Below, in pieces: positions 35,902 to 46,014 of a stretch of DNA of 64,000 bases. A program made the translations under genes and the position numbers. The stretch lies in the NCBI RefSeq assembly GCF_947331465.1, contig NZ_CAMZOK010000001.1, forward strand, positions 186,001 to 250,000, written 5' to 3'. The DNA comes from Shimia sp. Alg240-R146 (GTDB lineage: Bacteria; Pseudomonadota; Alphaproteobacteria; Rhodobacterales; Rhodobacteraceae). The notes below the pieces were generated by a model. The model ran no database searches. It was given only the letters and a program-made list of their open reading frames with translations, and was not told the origin of the DNA. Numbering within the stretch: the stretch's first letter is position 1; every line of letters starts with the position of its first letter.

Positions 35902-38900
35902 GTGAAATGAATGACGCCACCCGTCAGCAGGTCATCGCAGCCCGACCTGATGCGAGCACCTGGCTCTCCGCCAACGCCGGCTCTGGCAAAACCCGCGTTC
36001 TCACCGACCGTGTGGCGCGCTTGCTGCTCGAAGGCGTGCTGCCTCAGCACATTTTGTGCCTGACCTACACCAAAGCCGCCGCAAGCGAGATGCAGAACCG
36101 TCTGTTTGACCGACTTGGCAACTGGGCAATGAAAAGCGACGCTGCACTGACACAGGAACTCGCCGAACTTGGCGCCAACCCGCAGGCAAGACCAGAAGAC
36201 CTCGCCAAGGCGCGCACTCTGTTTGCCCGCGCCATCGAAACGCCCGGTGGGCTCAAAATTCAAACGATCCACTCGTTTTGCGCATCCCTTTTGCGCCGTT
36301 TTCCACTCGAGGCCGGCGTCTCGCCTTTGTTCACGGAAATGGAGACCCGCGCCGCGGCGCTGCTGCGTGAAGAGATTGTCGAAGACATGGCGCGCAGCAG
36401 TGAGGCCCCACTTATCGAAGCCATCGCATTGCATTTCACCGGACAGGATCTCGAAGAGTTGACCGGTGAGATCACCCGCAAGGCCGATCTATTCCGCACC
36501 CCGAAATCGCGCAGTGAGCTATGCGAGATCTTTGACCTCCCCACGGGCTTCGACGCGTCGTCTGTCATCAATTCGGTTTTCCTTGGCGGAGAGGCAGAGC
36601 TGATCAACAGCCTCATCGCTTTGCTACGCACTGGCAGCAGCACCGACGTCAAAGCGGCTGACAAGCTGCAATCCATTGGCGCCCTCGACGCGACAGCCAT
36701 CGCCACGATGGAAGGTGTATTTCTCACTGGCGCAAGCGCCAAGGAGCCTTTTTCGGCCAAGATAGGGTCTTTTCCGACCAAAAAACTACAGACTGCCAAT
36801 CCCGATCTAATCGAAAAACTCCAACCTTTAATGCTGCGGGTCGAAGCAGCGCGGGAAAACCGGATTGCTCTGACCGCCGTCGAACGCAGCGCCGCGCTGC
36901 ACGGGTTTGCACACGCTTTTGTCAAGCACTACGAGCATCAAAAACAACTGCGTGGCTGGCTTGATTTCGACGATTTGATTCTGCGTGCTCGTGCACTTCT
37001 GAATGAACCGCCTGTGGCGGAGTGGGTGTTGTATCGGCTGGATGGCGGCATCGACCACATTCTTGTGGACGAGGCGCAAGATACAAGTCCGGCGCAATGG
37101 CAGGTGATCGAACGTCTGGCTCAGGAATTCACCTCAGGGACTGGCGCGCGATCCGACATCACCCGCACAATCTTTGTTGTGGGGGACAAGAAGCAGTCGA
37201 TCTACAGCTTTCAAGGTGCCGATCCAGCCGAATTTGACCGAATGCGGGGCGAGTTCGCCGACCGACTGGAACCGTCGGGTCACGCCTTGCAAAACTTGAG
37301 CCTAGAGTACTCGTTCCGCTCATCTCCCGCAGTCCTGAATCTTGTGGACGAGACCTTCAAAAACCGAGAACCCGCTGGATTTCCCAACGGCAATCGCCAC
37401 ATCGCGTTTCACGATCAAATGCCGGGGCGCGTCGATCTTTGGCCAGTAGTCGACCCAACTCCCAAGCCGGAAAAAGATGATTGGTTTGACCCTGTTGATC
37501 GCCGCGCGGACACGCACCACACCGTCATTCTGGCCCAGCGCCTCGCCCGTGAGATCAGACGCATGATCGACACCGGCGCAACCATCGCCACAACCAAAGG
37601 CACTGACGACATTTTTGCGCAGCGACCGGTGCGCGAAGGCGACTTCCTTATACTGGTTCAGCGCCGTTCGGATCTGTTTCACGAAATCATCCGGGCCTGC
37701 AAAACCGAAGGATTGGCGATTGCGGGCGCTGACCGATTGAAGGTTGGCGCGGAAATGGCCGTACGCGATCTCGGTGCCTTGCTGAGCTTTCTTGCAACGC
37801 CCGAGGACGACCTGTCGTTGGCAACAATCCTGCGTGCGCCGCTGTTTGGCTGGTCCGAACAAGCGCTATTTGATCTTGCGCACCGACGCATACCCAAACA
37901 ACACTTGTGGGAGGCCCTGCGCAAACGCCGTGAAGAGTTTTCCGACACTCTGTCGGTTCTGGACGACCTGCGCAAACAGGCGGATTTTCTGCGGCCATAT
38001 GATTTGATCGAAAGGGTTCTGACCCGCCATGAGGGGCGGCGAAAATTGCTGTCGCGGCTTGGTGGTGAAGCCGAAGACGGCATCAATGCGCTCTTGTCCC
38101 AAGCGCTGGCATACGAAAAATCATCCGTGCCCAGTCTCACGGGCTTCCTGCAATGGATGGAAACCGACGATCTGGAGATCAAGCGGCAAATGGACAGCGC
38201 CTCGAACCGCATTCGCGTGATGACGGTGCATGGCTCCAAAGGCCTCGAAGCACCTATTGTTATCATGCCAGACACCGGCCGCAGGATCACGCGAACCGAC
38301 ACGCCCATTGTTAACGTGGACGGCAAGGCGCTTTGGAACATGTCCAAAGATATGTCCCCTAGCCATCTGAACGCAGCGCGTGACCAAATGGCGGAGAGGC
38401 TTGAGGCAGAGCGGTTGCGGTTGCTTTATGTGGCCATGACCCGCGCCGAGAAATGGTTGATTGTGGCCGCCGCAGGTGAACTCGGGAAAGACGGCAAGAG
38501 CTGGTACGACACCATCGGTGCCGCCATGCAGAGATCCGGAGCGGTGACTCACACACTGCCGGGCGGCGAGGGGCTACGGATTGATCATGGAGACTGGTCT
38601 GGACCCGTGGATCTTGCGACGCCGCGCACGGAAATCACAGAGACACATCTGCCAGACATTTTGACAACCGACGCGCCGGAACCCCATCCAATCAAGGCCG
38701 CTCTTTCACCTTCCAACCTCGGCGGTGCTAAAGCGTTGCCAGGTGATTCCGGTCTTGACGAGGACGCCGCCTTGCGACGCGGATCGCAAGTCCATTTGCT
38801 ACTGGAACATTTTCCGGATCACGACCGGGCGGCATGGCCTGGCGTATCCGAAGCGCTCTTGCAGGGTGAACTGGAGCCAAGCGAGCCTGCTGACCACGAA

Positions 38901-39296
38901 AGCCTTCTTGCGGAAGCCATGAGTGTATTGGACAACGCTGATCTTTGCTGGCTGTTTGACAAAGAAACTCTTGCAGAGGTTCCGCTCACAGCCACTTTGG
39001 GCCAACACCGCCTGCACGGCATCATCGACAGGCTGGTGATCACACCGGACCGTATTCTGGCGGTGGATTTCAAAACAAATGCCACCGTTCCACAGACGCC
39101 AGAACAAACCCCTGAAGGAGTGTTGCGACAGATGGGAGCCTATGCCCACGGCCTTGCTCAAATCTATCCAAACCACCGAATTGAAACCGGAATTCTGTGG
39201 ACCCGCTCCGCCACCTACATGCCTCTACCACACGATCTTGTGACAAAATCGCTCGCAACCACAGGATACCTTGACGCCGCGGGTCCGCAAACCTAG
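35898..39296 (+). CDS. addA: Double-strand break repair helicase AddA
   Basis: 1132 residues, UvrD-type helicase plus nuclease. Walker A SANAGSGKTRVL with Lys31, motif Ia LTYTKAAASEMQ, Walker B HILVDEAQDTSPAQW, motif III VVGDKKQSIYSFQGADP, VMTVHGSKGLEAP and RLLYVAMTRAEKW, then the C-terminal nuclease motif ILAVDFKTNATVP. Starts ATGA over the addB stop; the two subunits form the AddAB helicase-nuclease. All catalytic motifs are intact. Confidence 0.96.
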   Translation: MSEMNDATRQQVIAARPDASTWLSANAGSGKTRVLTDRVARLLLEGVLPQHILCLTYTKAAASEMQNRLFDRLGNWAMKSDAALTQELAELGANPQARPEDLAKARTLFARAIETPGGLKIQTIHSFCASLLRRFPLEAGVSPLFTEMETRAAALLREEIVEDMARSSEAPLIEAIALHFTGQDLEELTGEITRKADLFRTPKSRSELCEIFDLPTGFDASSVINSVFLGGEAELINSLIALLRTGSSTDVKAADKLQSIGALDATAIATMEGVFLTGASAKEPFSAKIGSFPTKKLQTANPDLIEKLQPLMLRVEAARENRIALTAVERSAALHGFAHAFVKHYEHQKQLRGWLDFDDLILRARALLNEPPVAEWVLYRLDGGIDHILVDEAQDTSPAQWQVIERLAQEFTSGTGARSDITRTIFVVGDKKQSIYSFQGADPAEFDRMRGEFADRLEPSGHALQNLSLEYSFRSSPAVLNLVDETFKNREPAGFPNGNRHIAFHDQMPGRVDLWPVVDPTPKPEKDDWFDPVDRRADTHHTVILAQRLAREIRRMIDTGATIATTKGTDDIFAQRPVREGDFLILVQRRSDLFHEIIRACKTEGLAIAGADRLKVGAEMAVRDLGALLSFLATPEDDLSLATILRAPLFGWSEQALFDLAHRRIPKQHLWEALRKRREEFSDTLSVLDDLRKQADFLRPYDLIERVLTRHEGRRKLLSRLGGEAEDGINALLSQALAYEKSSVPSLTGFLQWMETDDLEIKRQMDSASNRIRVMTVHGSKGLEAPIVIMPDTGRRITRTDTPIVNVDGKALWNMSKDMSPSHLNAARDQMAERLEAERLRLLYVAMTRAEKWLIVAAAGELGKDGKSWYDTIGAAMQRSGAVTHTLPGGEGLRIDHGDWSGPVDLATPRTEITETHLPDILTTDAPEPHPIKAALSPSNLGGAKALPGDSGLDEDAALRRGSQVHLLLEHFPDHDRAAWPGVSEALLQGELEPSEPADHESLLAEAMSVLDNADLCWLFDKETLAEVPLTATLGQHRLHGIIDRLVITPDRILAVDFKTNATVPQTPEQTPEGVLRQMGAYAHGLAQIYPNHRIETGILWTRSATYMPLPHDLVTKSLATTGYLDAAGPQT

Positions 39297-39338
39297 TTTC
39301 ACTCAAACGCAAAGCTTCCCACTTTCAGGAGATCTCCA

Positions 39339-39659
39339 ATGGCAACCGTCGCTGTCACCGATGCCACTTTCGATGAAGAAGTCAAAAATTCCGACGTCCC
39401 TGTGGTCGTCGATTTCTGGGCCGAATGGTGCGGTCCTTGTAAGCAAATCGGCCCAGCCCTCGAAGAGCTGTCCGCCGAATACGACGGCAAAGTGAAGATC
39501 GCCAAGGTCGATGTCGACAGCAACCCTGGCGCAGCAGCTGCCTTGGGCGTGCGCGGCATCCCGGCGCTGTTCATCTTCAAAGACGGCAACGTTGTGTCCA
39601 ACAAAAGCGGCGCGGCCCCCAAAGCGGCGCTGCAAAGCTGGATCGACGACTCGATCTGA
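39339..39659 (+). CDS. trxA: Thioredoxin
   Basis: 106 residues, a classic single-domain thioredoxin with active site WCGPC (Cys31 and Cys34), [25 protein letters not shown] and the cis-proline segment RGIPALFIF. Cytoplasmic disulfide reductase. It has a CAGGAG ribosome site and is last in the tsaE-trxA string, followed by a strong terminator. Confidence 0.96.
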   Translation: MATVAVTDATFDEEVKNSDVPVVVDFWAEWCGPCKQIGPALEELSAEYDGKVKIAKVDVDSNPGAAAALGVRGIPALFIFKDGNVVSNKSGAAPKAALQSWIDDSI

Positions 39660-39680
39660 TCTTTGTGAAATTGACGAACA

Positions 39681-39709
39681 AAAGGCGTCCCAGTAGGGGC
39701 GCCTTTTTT
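39681..39709 (+). terminator. Intrinsic terminator behind trxA
   Basis: AAAGGCGTCCC (39681-39691), loop AGTA, GGGGCGCCTTT (39696-39706) form an 11-bp stem with one T-G pair and a run of six T from 39704. The A-run before it could also serve the opposite strand gene that ends at 39715. Confidence 0.87.
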
Positions 39710-39714
39710 GTTGC

Positions 39715-40620
39715 CTAAAGCGGCCAGCCCAGCGCCAAAAGTCGGGCACGAATGCGCTCCTCGGATTCAGGACGCCCCGCATTGATCGACATCTTTTGCA
39801 AAAACCACCAGACATACAGCGCATACTCCGGCGCTGCAGCGCGAGCGGCATCAAAAGCTTCGGCTACACCCAACAAACTCACATTCGCAGCGATGTGATG
39901 AAAATCGATCAGCCCGAACAACACACACGGCTTGCCAAAGAAAAAGCCGGAGAATGCCACGCTGGAATTTTGTGTCACCACATAATCGCATCGCGACAGC
40001 AACGCCTCCATGTCCCCCATGCGCAACTCAAGCTGGCTGTATTCCGCTTCCAGTCGCTCAAGGACTGCAAACTCTTCTTCGGTGTAGCTCTCCTTGGGGT
40101 GCAATGCCGCAATCACTTTTCGATCCGGTTCTTGCGCCAAGGTATGACCGATCATCTCAACCGGGCTGCAATGCTGAAACGATCTTTTTTCCAGCAATTT
40201 CCCCTGCAAAGGCACATAGACAAAACCGTCATGTCCAAGGTTTTGAAGCGGCGCATCATACAGTCGCTTCTGCCAGAACCGATAAAATCGAACCGCCTCG
40301 TCTGGATCGATCCCATCCGTGTCAAACCGCGCGTTGGCCACATCCCAGTTCCAACGTTCATGTGTGCGCTCGATCTGCCAGAACGGATAAAAATAGTTGC
40401 GCCGAACCGTCACAGACTTTTGCGTAAACGGGCGCTCCATATGAAACAGGGAATAACCGGAACGACGCGGATCAGCCATGTTGGGGGGCTCAAAAACCAC
40501 GTCGAAATCCGACGCGCGCAGCACGTCCGCCACCTTGTTCAGAAAATTATGTTCCCCCGCCTCGGCGCTTTGCCGAAGCCCCTCGGGCAGATAGAACCGG
40601 ACTTTCTGTGAGCTGCTCAT
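39715..40620 (-). CDS. Capsular-polysaccharide-synthesis-like protein
   Basis: 301 residues from the ATG at 40620. Features such as [61 protein letters not shown] resemble the Capsule_synth (KpsS/KpsC-type Kdo transferase) fold, where HP and the QNSS..F...G region line the sugar-nucleotide site. It is likely a glycosyltransferase, but no capsule genes are near and the acceptor is unknown. Divergent from hslV with 100 bases between starts. Confidence 0.6.
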   Translation of the reverse strand: MSSSQKVRFYLPEGLRQSAEAGEHNFLNKVADVLRASDFDVVFEPPNMADPRRSGYSLFHMERPFTQKSVTVRRNYFYPFWQIERTHERWNWDVANARFDTDGIDPDEAVRFYRFWQKRLYDAPLQNLGHDGFVYVPLQGKLLEKRSFQHCSPVEMIGHTLAQEPDRKVIAALHPKESYTEEEFAVLERLEAEYSQLELRMGDMEALLSRCDYVVTQNSSVAFSGFFFGKPCVLFGLIDFHHIAANVSLLGVAEAFDAARAAAPEYALYVWWFLQKMSINAGRPESEERIRARLLALGWPL

Positions 40621-40664
40621 GCACGCGACGCTAAGCGCTCGCTGGCGCACGGGCAAGTCCAACC

Positions 40665-40693
40665 CTTGCCTCAACCGCAACGCAGGCTCATAT
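40665..40693 (+). promoter_or_regulatory. Putative RpoH heat-shock promoter of hslV
   Basis: CTTGCC (40665-40670) and CTCATAT (40687-40693) fit the -35 CTTG and -10 CNCATAT elements of heat-shock promoters; 15 bases separate CTTGCCT from CTCATAT. It ends 27 bases before the hslV ATG, as expected for a heat-shock protease operon. Confidence 0.5.
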
Positions 40694-40720
40694 AGGGCGC
40701 AAGATAACGAGGAGCGTTTT

Positions 40721-41278
40721 ATGTCAGACGATCAATTCCCCGGTTGGCACGGCACAACAATCATGGGCGTCAAGAAGGACGGAGTGGTTGTGATTGCCGG
40801 CGACGGGCAGGTCTCGCTTGGTCAAACCGTGATCAAAGGGTCCGCCCGCAAAGTGCGCCGCCTATCCCCCGGAGGCTTTGATGTGGTCTCCGGATTTGCG
40901 GGATCTACGGCCGATGCTTTCACCCTGCTCGAACGCCTCGAAGCCAAGCTCGAAGCAACACCCGGCCAATTGGCGCGTGCCTCTGTCGAGCTTGCCAAAG
41001 ACTGGCGCACGGACAAATATCTGCAAAAGCTCGAAGCGATGCTTATCGTGTCTGACGGGGAAGATATTTTTGTCATCACCGGCGCTGGCGACGTGTTGGA
41101 ACCAGAACATGACGTGACTGCAATTGGCTCGGGCGGAAATTACGCACTGGCCGCAGGCCGCGCCCTGATGGACACAGATCTTTCCGCCGAAGAGGTCGCA
41201 CGCAAAGCCATGGCAATCGCCAGCGATATTTGCGTTTACACCAACGGCAACCTAACTGTGGAAACGATCAAGAAATGA
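40721..41278 (+). CDS. hslV: ATP-dependent protease subunit HslV
   Basis: 185 residues from ATG 40721 behind an AGGAG site; the upstream frame is non-coding. HslV is the peptidase of the HslVU protease. The catalytic N-terminal threonine would be Thr12 ([13 protein letters not shown]), exposed after removal of an 11-residue propeptide as in other alphaproteobacterial Hsl[30 protein letters not shown] and [11 protein letters not shown] follow. It is separated from hslU by an aldo/keto reductase gene. Confidence 0.95.
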   Translation: MSDDQFPGWHGTTIMGVKKDGVVVIAGDGQVSLGQTVIKGSARKVRRLSPGGFDVVSGFAGSTADAFTLLERLEAKLEATPGQLARASVELAKDWRTDKYLQKLEAMLIVSDGEDIFVITGAGDVLEPEHDVTAIGSGGNYALAAGRALMDTDLSAEEVARKAMAIASDICVYTNGNLTVETIKK

Positions 41279-42309
41279 CTGAAATGAACTACACCCGTCT
41301 GGGCAACTCCGGCCTCGTGGTTTCCCGCGTGTTGTTGGGAACAATGACGTTTACACATGGCTCCGATTGGATTCCCGGCGTCGCAAAAGTCGGCCAGAGT
41401 GATGCACAGAACATGGTTGATCTTGCCTTGGATCGTGGCGTGAACTTTTTTGACTCTGCCGACGATTACACTGGTGGCGAGGCCGAAGACATCCTTGGCA
41501 AAACCCTCAAGGGCAAACGTGAACAGGCCGTCATCTGCACCAAATTCGGGTTCCGCCAATCTGATCGGCTGGGAAACGCGGGCCTGTCGCGCAACCACAT
41601 CATTTCCTCAGTCGAAGGCAGCCTACGGCGCCTTGACACTGAGTGGATCGACCTTCTTGTGCTGCACAAAACCGATTTCACCACTCCGATGGAAGAAACT
41701 CTGCGTACACTGCAAACATTGATTGATGCAGGCAAAGTTCGCTACGTCGGCGTGTCCAATTGGCCAGCATGGCAACTTGCCCGCGCGGTCCAATTCCAAC
41801 GGGACAATGGCATGCAACAATTCATTGCCGGTCAATATCTCTACAACGCCGTAGGCCGCGACATCGAAGTTGACGTTTTAAGACTTGGCAAAGAAATGGG
41901 CGTCGGGCTGATGGCATGGTCGCCTTTGTCGGGGGGGCTGTTGTCTGGAAAATACGACCCGGCTGATCTTGAAAAGGGCGAAGGCCGCCTTGCGGAAGGT
42001 GATTTCCTGCAAGTGTTACCGCAACAGGCCAGCGCCGCTTTGACTGCGATGAACGCCGCCGCCGAAACGCACAATGCGTCCACCGCACAAATTGCGCAGG
42101 CTTGGATCCTGAACAAGCGCCGCGATCACACGGTGATCCTTGGCGCCTCCAAAATCAGCCAGCTTGAAACCGGCATCGCGGCTGCCAATATTTCCCTTTC
42201 GCAGGCAGAGATGGCCGCCATCGACGCCGCTGCCGCCCCCGCCCGTCGTTATCCGGAATGGTTTGACGACATGATGACCGACGAACAATTTACAAAGGCG
42301 CTGTCGTGA
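41275..42309 (+). CDS. Aldo/keto reductase
   Basis: 344 residues. The family's catalytic tetrad is visible: Asp and Tyr in [14 protein letters not shown], Lys in ICTKFGFR and His in LLVLHKTDF; the NADPH-binding region is GASKISQLE. Start ATGA overlaps the hslV stop (a second ATG three codons later is possible), and the stop overlaps the GTG of hslU, so it is translationally locked between the two protease genes. Substrate unknown; the heat-shock context suggests clearing reactive carbonyls, an inference. Confidence 0.88.
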   Translation: MTEMNYTRLGNSGLVVSRVLLGTMTFTHGSDWIPGVAKVGQSDAQNMVDLALDRGVNFFDSADDYTGGEAEDILGKTLKGKREQAVICTKFGFRQSDRLGNAGLSRNHIISSVEGSLRRLDTEWIDLLVLHKTDFTTPMEETLRTLQTLIDAGKVRYVGVSNWPAWQLARAVQFQRDNGMQQFIAGQYLYNAVGRDIEVDVLRLGKEMGVGLMAWSPLSGGLLSGKYDPADLEKGEGRLAEGDFLQVLPQQASAALTAMNAAAETHNASTAQIAQAWILNKRRDHTVILGASKISQLETGIAAANISLSQAEMAAIDAAAAPARRYPEWFDDMMTDEQFTKALS

Positions 42310-43616
42310 CCGATCTGACCCCCCGTGAAATCGTTTCCGAACTTGACCGTTTTATCATCGGCCAAAGCGACGCAAAGCGCGCCGTGGCCGTCGCATTGCG
42401 TAACCGTTGGCGGCGCAAGCAACTGTCCGATGATCTGCGCGACGAGGTGTACCCCAAAAACATCCTGATGATTGGCCCCACCGGCGTCGGCAAAACCGAG
42501 ATCAGCCGCCGTTTGGCCAAACTGGCGCGCGCTCCGTTTATCAAGGTAGAAGCCACCAAATTCACTGAAGTTGGCTATGTTGGCCGCGACGTGGAGCAAA
42601 TCATCCGCGATCTGATGGACGCCGCCATTTTGCAAACGCGCGAGAACATGCGCGAAGACGTAAAGGCCAAGGCACACCAAGCCGCCGAAGACCGCGTGAT
42701 TGAGGCTATTGCCGGCAAGGATGCCCGTGAAAGCACCCGCGAAATGTTCCGCAAAAAGCTCAAGACCGGTGAGCTGGATGACACCGTGATTGATTTGGAA
42801 TTGGCCGACACATCCAACCCGATGGGCGGCATGTTCGACATCCCCGGTCAGCCCAGCGGCCAAATGGGAATGATGAACCTCGGCGATATTTTTGGCAAAG
42901 CTATGGGCGGGCGCACCACTCGCAAGTCCCTGACTGTAGCCGAAAGCTACGAAGTGCTGATTTCGGATGAGGCCGACAAACTTCTGGACGACGAAACCGT
43001 CAATCGTGCGGCACTGGAATCGGTTGAGCAGAACGGCATCGTGTTCTTGGACGAAATCGACAAAGTCTGCGCCCGCCAAGAAGCCCGCGGCGGGGATGTA
43101 TCCCGCGAAGGCGTACAGCGCGACTTGCTTCCGTTGATCGAGGGCACCACCGTGTCGACCAAATACGGCGCCGTGAAAACCGACCATATCCTGTTTATCG
43201 CCTCCGGCGCTTTCCACATCGCAAAGCCATCTGATCTGCTGCCCGAACTTCAGGGTCGTTTGCCGATCCGCGTTGAATTGCGCGCCCTGACCGAAGATGA
43301 CTTCGTGCGCATCCTGACAGAAACCGATAACGCGCTGACTCTGCAATATACTGCTCTGATGGGCACCGAAGAGGTCACCGTGACGTTTACTGATGACGGC
43401 ATACACGCGCTGGCCCGCATCGCTGCCGAGGTCAACCAATCGGTGGAAAACATCGGTGCCCGGCGTCTTTACACTGTTATGGAGCGCGTTTTTGAGGACC
43501 TCAGCTTTACCGCGCCAGATCAATCCGGTCTTGAGGTTACTGTGGACGACGCATTTGTCGACAAGCACCTCGGCAGCCTCGCGAAATCCACCGACGTCAG
43601 CCGCTACGTGCTTTGA
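42306..43616 (+). CDS. hslU: ATP-dependent protease ATPase subunit HslU
   Basis: 436 residues from a GTG overlapping the reductase stop (GTGA). AAA+ unfoldase of HslVU: pore and N-terminal region [17 protein letters not shown], Walker [18 protein letters not shown], the GYVGRDVE pore loop, an I-domain of about 130 residues, Walker [12 protein letters not shown], sensor [25 protein letters not shown] and C-terminal SRYVL for HslV docking. Normal length. Confidence 0.96.
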   Translation: MTDLTPREIVSELDRFIIGQSDAKRAVAVALRNRWRRKQLSDDLRDEVYPKNILMIGPTGVGKTEISRRLAKLARAPFIKVEATKFTEVGYVGRDVEQIIRDLMDAAILQTRENMREDVKAKAHQAAEDRVIEAIAGKDARESTREMFRKKLKTGELDDTVIDLELADTSNPMGGMFDIPGQPSGQMGMMNLGDIFGKAMGGRTTRKSLTVAESYEVLISDEADKLLDDETVNRAALESVEQNGIVFLDEIDKVCARQEARGGDVSREGVQRDLLPLIEGTTVSTKYGAVKTDHILFIASGAFHIAKPSDLLPELQGRLPIRVELRALTEDDFVRILTETDNALTLQYTALMGTEEVTVTFTDDGIHALARIAAEVNQSVENIGARRLYTVMERVFEDLSFTAPDQSGLEVTVDDAFVDKHLGSLAKSTDVSRYVL

Positions 43617-43651
43617 CGACGCGGCTGGTCTCCACCAGCTTTTGGCGGCAT

Positions 43652-43684
43652 AGTCCCGGCGAACACCATCGCCGGGGCTTTTTT
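43652..43684 (+). terminator. Intrinsic terminator behind hslU, overlapping the next ribosome site
   Basis: AGTCCCGGCG (43652-43661) pairs with CGCCGGGGCT (43670-43679) over 10 bp, followed by six T (43679-43684). The GGGG of the 3' arm lies 7 bases before the GTG start of the next gene, so the same bases could act as its ribosome site. Confidence 0.8.
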
Positions 43685-44791
43685 GTGCGCGCTCTATTCT
43701 TTTTTCTTCTGATAGCTACTCTCAGCGCATGCGGAGCGGTGGTCTATACGCCAATCTACCCCGAGGCAATGGCGTCTCCAGCAAAGACGGACGTCTATAT
43801 CGCCACGAATCGAGGGACGAACGAGGCCGGCTTTTTTGACCGGACACGCGGCGACTCGTCGGTATACCTACGCGCAACGATAAGCCTTCCATCGGACCGA
43901 AAACCCGGCGAGGCGCCAAAGCTCAGCAACAAGCCGGATTTTAGCCAGCACTACGTCGTCGCGGATCAGCAAAACTTCAGCACAGCAGGCGCTTTTTCGC
44001 GAGAAATTAGGGACGTCGCCCACAAAAGGCCTGCGGCCGAAAATGAAGTCGTTGTCTTTGTGCACGGGTTTTATAACACCCATGCAAATGCCCTGTTTCG
44101 CTCCGCGCAAATCAAACAGGACTTTGGAATTCCCGGACCGCTGGTGACGTTCAGCTGGCCAAGCGCGGGACGGGCGCTGGCTTATAATTACGACAACGAA
44201 AGCGTTCTTTATGCGCGCGACGATCTGGAAACGCTCTTGCTATCATTGGGCAGGCATGGACCGGACAAAATAACACTGGTCGGTCACTCACGGGGATCGC
44301 TGCTGATCACCGAAACATTGCGCCAGATAGAAATAAGAGAACCTGGTTGGTCCCACCGCAATTTGCACAATGTGCTTCTGATCGCGCCTGATATGCCGGT
44401 CGAAGTCTTTCGCCGCAGCGTTGCCAGGTATCAGACTTTGCCCCAACCATTCTTTCTGATGACAACAAGCGAGGACCGTGCGCTGCGATTGTCCAGTCGT
44501 ATAAACGGGACCGATCAGCGTCTCGGGCAGATCACGGATCCAGCCCAACTTGGCGGCCTGCCCGTAAGCTTGATTGATGTGTCGAATTTTGCACTGTCCG
44601 ATAGCAACAATCACAACCTTTTTGCGGAATCACCTGCACTCATTTCTCTGCTTAGAAATCAAACAGCAGCCGAAAATCTAATGGATTCGTTGGACACACG
44701 TGAACCAAACTCTCTGGCACAAACCGTGCAGGTCATCGGCGATACGATGGCGATCGAACTTCTTCCTACCGATGATCCGGGAGCCCTATGA
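43685..44791 (+). CDS. Lipoprotein alpha/beta hydrolase (DUF900-type)
   Basis: 368 residues from a GTG, giving RALFFFLLIATLSAC with a lipobox cysteine at position 16. The longer in-frame TTG start would spoil the signal peptide. Alpha/beta hydrolase marks: oxyanion region VVFVHGFYNTHANALFR, nucleophile elbow VGHSRGSLL, and SLIDVSNF. It probably sits in the periplasm on a membrane lipid anchor; substrate unknown. The MFS gene follows with a 4-base overlap, so the two may handle one compound. Confidence 0.82.
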   Translation: MRALFFFLLIATLSACGAVVYTPIYPEAMASPAKTDVYIATNRGTNEAGFFDRTRGDSSVYLRATISLPSDRKPGEAPKLSNKPDFSQHYVVADQQNFSTAGAFSREIRDVAHKRPAAENEVVVFVHGFYNTHANALFRSAQIKQDFGIPGPLVTFSWPSAGRALAYNYDNESVLYARDDLETLLLSLGRHGPDKITLVGHSRGSLLITETLRQIEIREPGWSHRNLHNVLLIAPDMPVEVFRRSVARYQTLPQPFFLMTTSEDRALRLSSRINGTDQRLGQITDPAQLGGLPVSLIDVSNFALSDSNNHNLFAESPALISLLRNQTAAENLMDSLDTREPNSLAQTVQVIGDTMAIELLPTDDPGAL

Positions 44792-46014
44792 CCGACACGA
44801 TCGCCTTTCTGCGCCAGAATCTTCGCTGGCTTGTTCCGGGGATGCTGCTGACATTTCTATCCTGCTTTGGACAGACGTTTTTCATTTCACTCTTTGCCGG
44901 CGAAATTCGCGCTGCTTTTGACCTAAGCCACAGCGCTTGGGGCAATATCTATGCGGCTGGCACGCTGGCCTCGGCTGTTCTGATGGTCTGGGCGGGCGTT
45001 TTAACCGACCACTTTCGGGTGCGCGCCCTGGGGGCGGTAGTGCTCGCGTTGCTGATTGCGGCCTGCCTCGCCATGGCCGGCGCACACGCCGTGTGGAGCT
45101 TGCCGTTTGTGATATTTGCTCTCCGTTTTGCGGGGCAGGGCATGCTCAGCCACATCGCTGTTGTGGCAATGGCCCGCTGGTTTGTCGCCACACGCGGCCG
45201 TGCTTTGGCCATTGCCGGACTGGGCTTTTCCTTTGGCGAGGCCATCCTGCCAATTGCCGTAGTTTCCGTGCTCAGCGCCGAAACATGGCGCAGCATCTGG
45301 ATCATCGCCGCCTGCATCGTGTTTGCGGGCATTCCAACCCTGATCTGGCTGCTCAATCAGGAACGCACACCAAAATCCATGGTAGCCTCCCAACACGTGG
45401 CGGGCATGGGTGGCCATCATTGGACCCGCCGTGCAACACTGTCACATGGGCTCTTCTGGGTGATGGTCCCTGCATTGATTGGTCCTTCCGCCTTCAACAC
45501 GGCTTTCTTTTTTCAGCAGGTGCATTTCGCTGAAATCAAGGGCTGGCAACACATCGAACTGGTCGCCTTTTTCCCAATCTTCACGCTTACAGGTATCGTT
45601 GCCATGCTGGCGACAGGCTGGGCGATCGACCGGTTTGGCACGGCCAAACTGCTGCCCTGGTTTCAGCTGCCAATGGTCGCCTCATTCCTTTTATTCGCGT
45701 CCGCGAACTCAGTTTTTGGTGTTTTCCTTGGGCTGATCCTGATGGGACTCACCGCTGGTGCAAACGGCCCGCTGGTTTCGGCTTTTTGGGCGGAGTTTTA
45801 CGGCACACGCCACATTGGCGCGATCAAATCCGCCGCAGCCGCGGTCATGGTGCTTGGTTCAGCGATTGGCCCGGCCATTACCGGCACGTTTATCGATTTC
45901 GGCATCGGGTTGGAGCAACAATATGTTGGTGTCGCTTTGTACTTTTTAATTGTCTGTGCAACGGTCGGTGCGGGTATGGCGCGGTATGCGCCGACGATCG
46001 CCAGCCGAACCTAG
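44788..46014 (+). CDS. MFS transporter
   Basis: 408 residues with about 12 membrane segments and the MFS loop motif VWAGVLTDHFRVRALG between segments 2 and 3. The sequence FAGQGMLSHIAVVAMARWFVATRGRALAIAGLG resembles the oxalate/formate-type antiporter branch (split: FAGQGMLSHIAVV and RWFVATRGRALAIAG). Substrate unknown. Its stop codon shares the palindrome CTAG with that of the convergent smr gene. Confidence 0.85.
   Translation: MTDTIAFLRQNLRWLVPGMLLTFLSCFGQTFFISLFAGEIRAAFDLSHSAWGNIYAAGTLASAVLMVWAGVLTDHFRVRALGAVVLALLIAACLAMAGAHAVWSLPFVIFALRFAGQGMLSHIAVVAMARWFVATRGRALAIAGLGFSFGEAILPIAVVSVLSAETWRSIWIIAACIVFAGIPTLIWLLNQERTPKSMVASQHVAGMGGHHWTRRATLSHGLFWVMVPALIGPSAFNTAFFFQQVHFAEIKGWQHIELVAFFPIFTLTGIVAMLATGWAIDRFGTAKLLPWFQLPMVASFLLFASANSVFGVFLGLILMGLTAGANGPLVSAFWAEFYGTRHIGAIKSAAAAVMVLGSAIGPAITGTFIDFGIGLEQQYVGVALYFLIVCATVGAGMARYAPTIASRT

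Noticed and set aside
42249-43568. 439-codon minus-strand frame opposite hslU
   Set aside because: Long only because of codon bias in hslU; no start site or motifs, and hslU is unmistakable.
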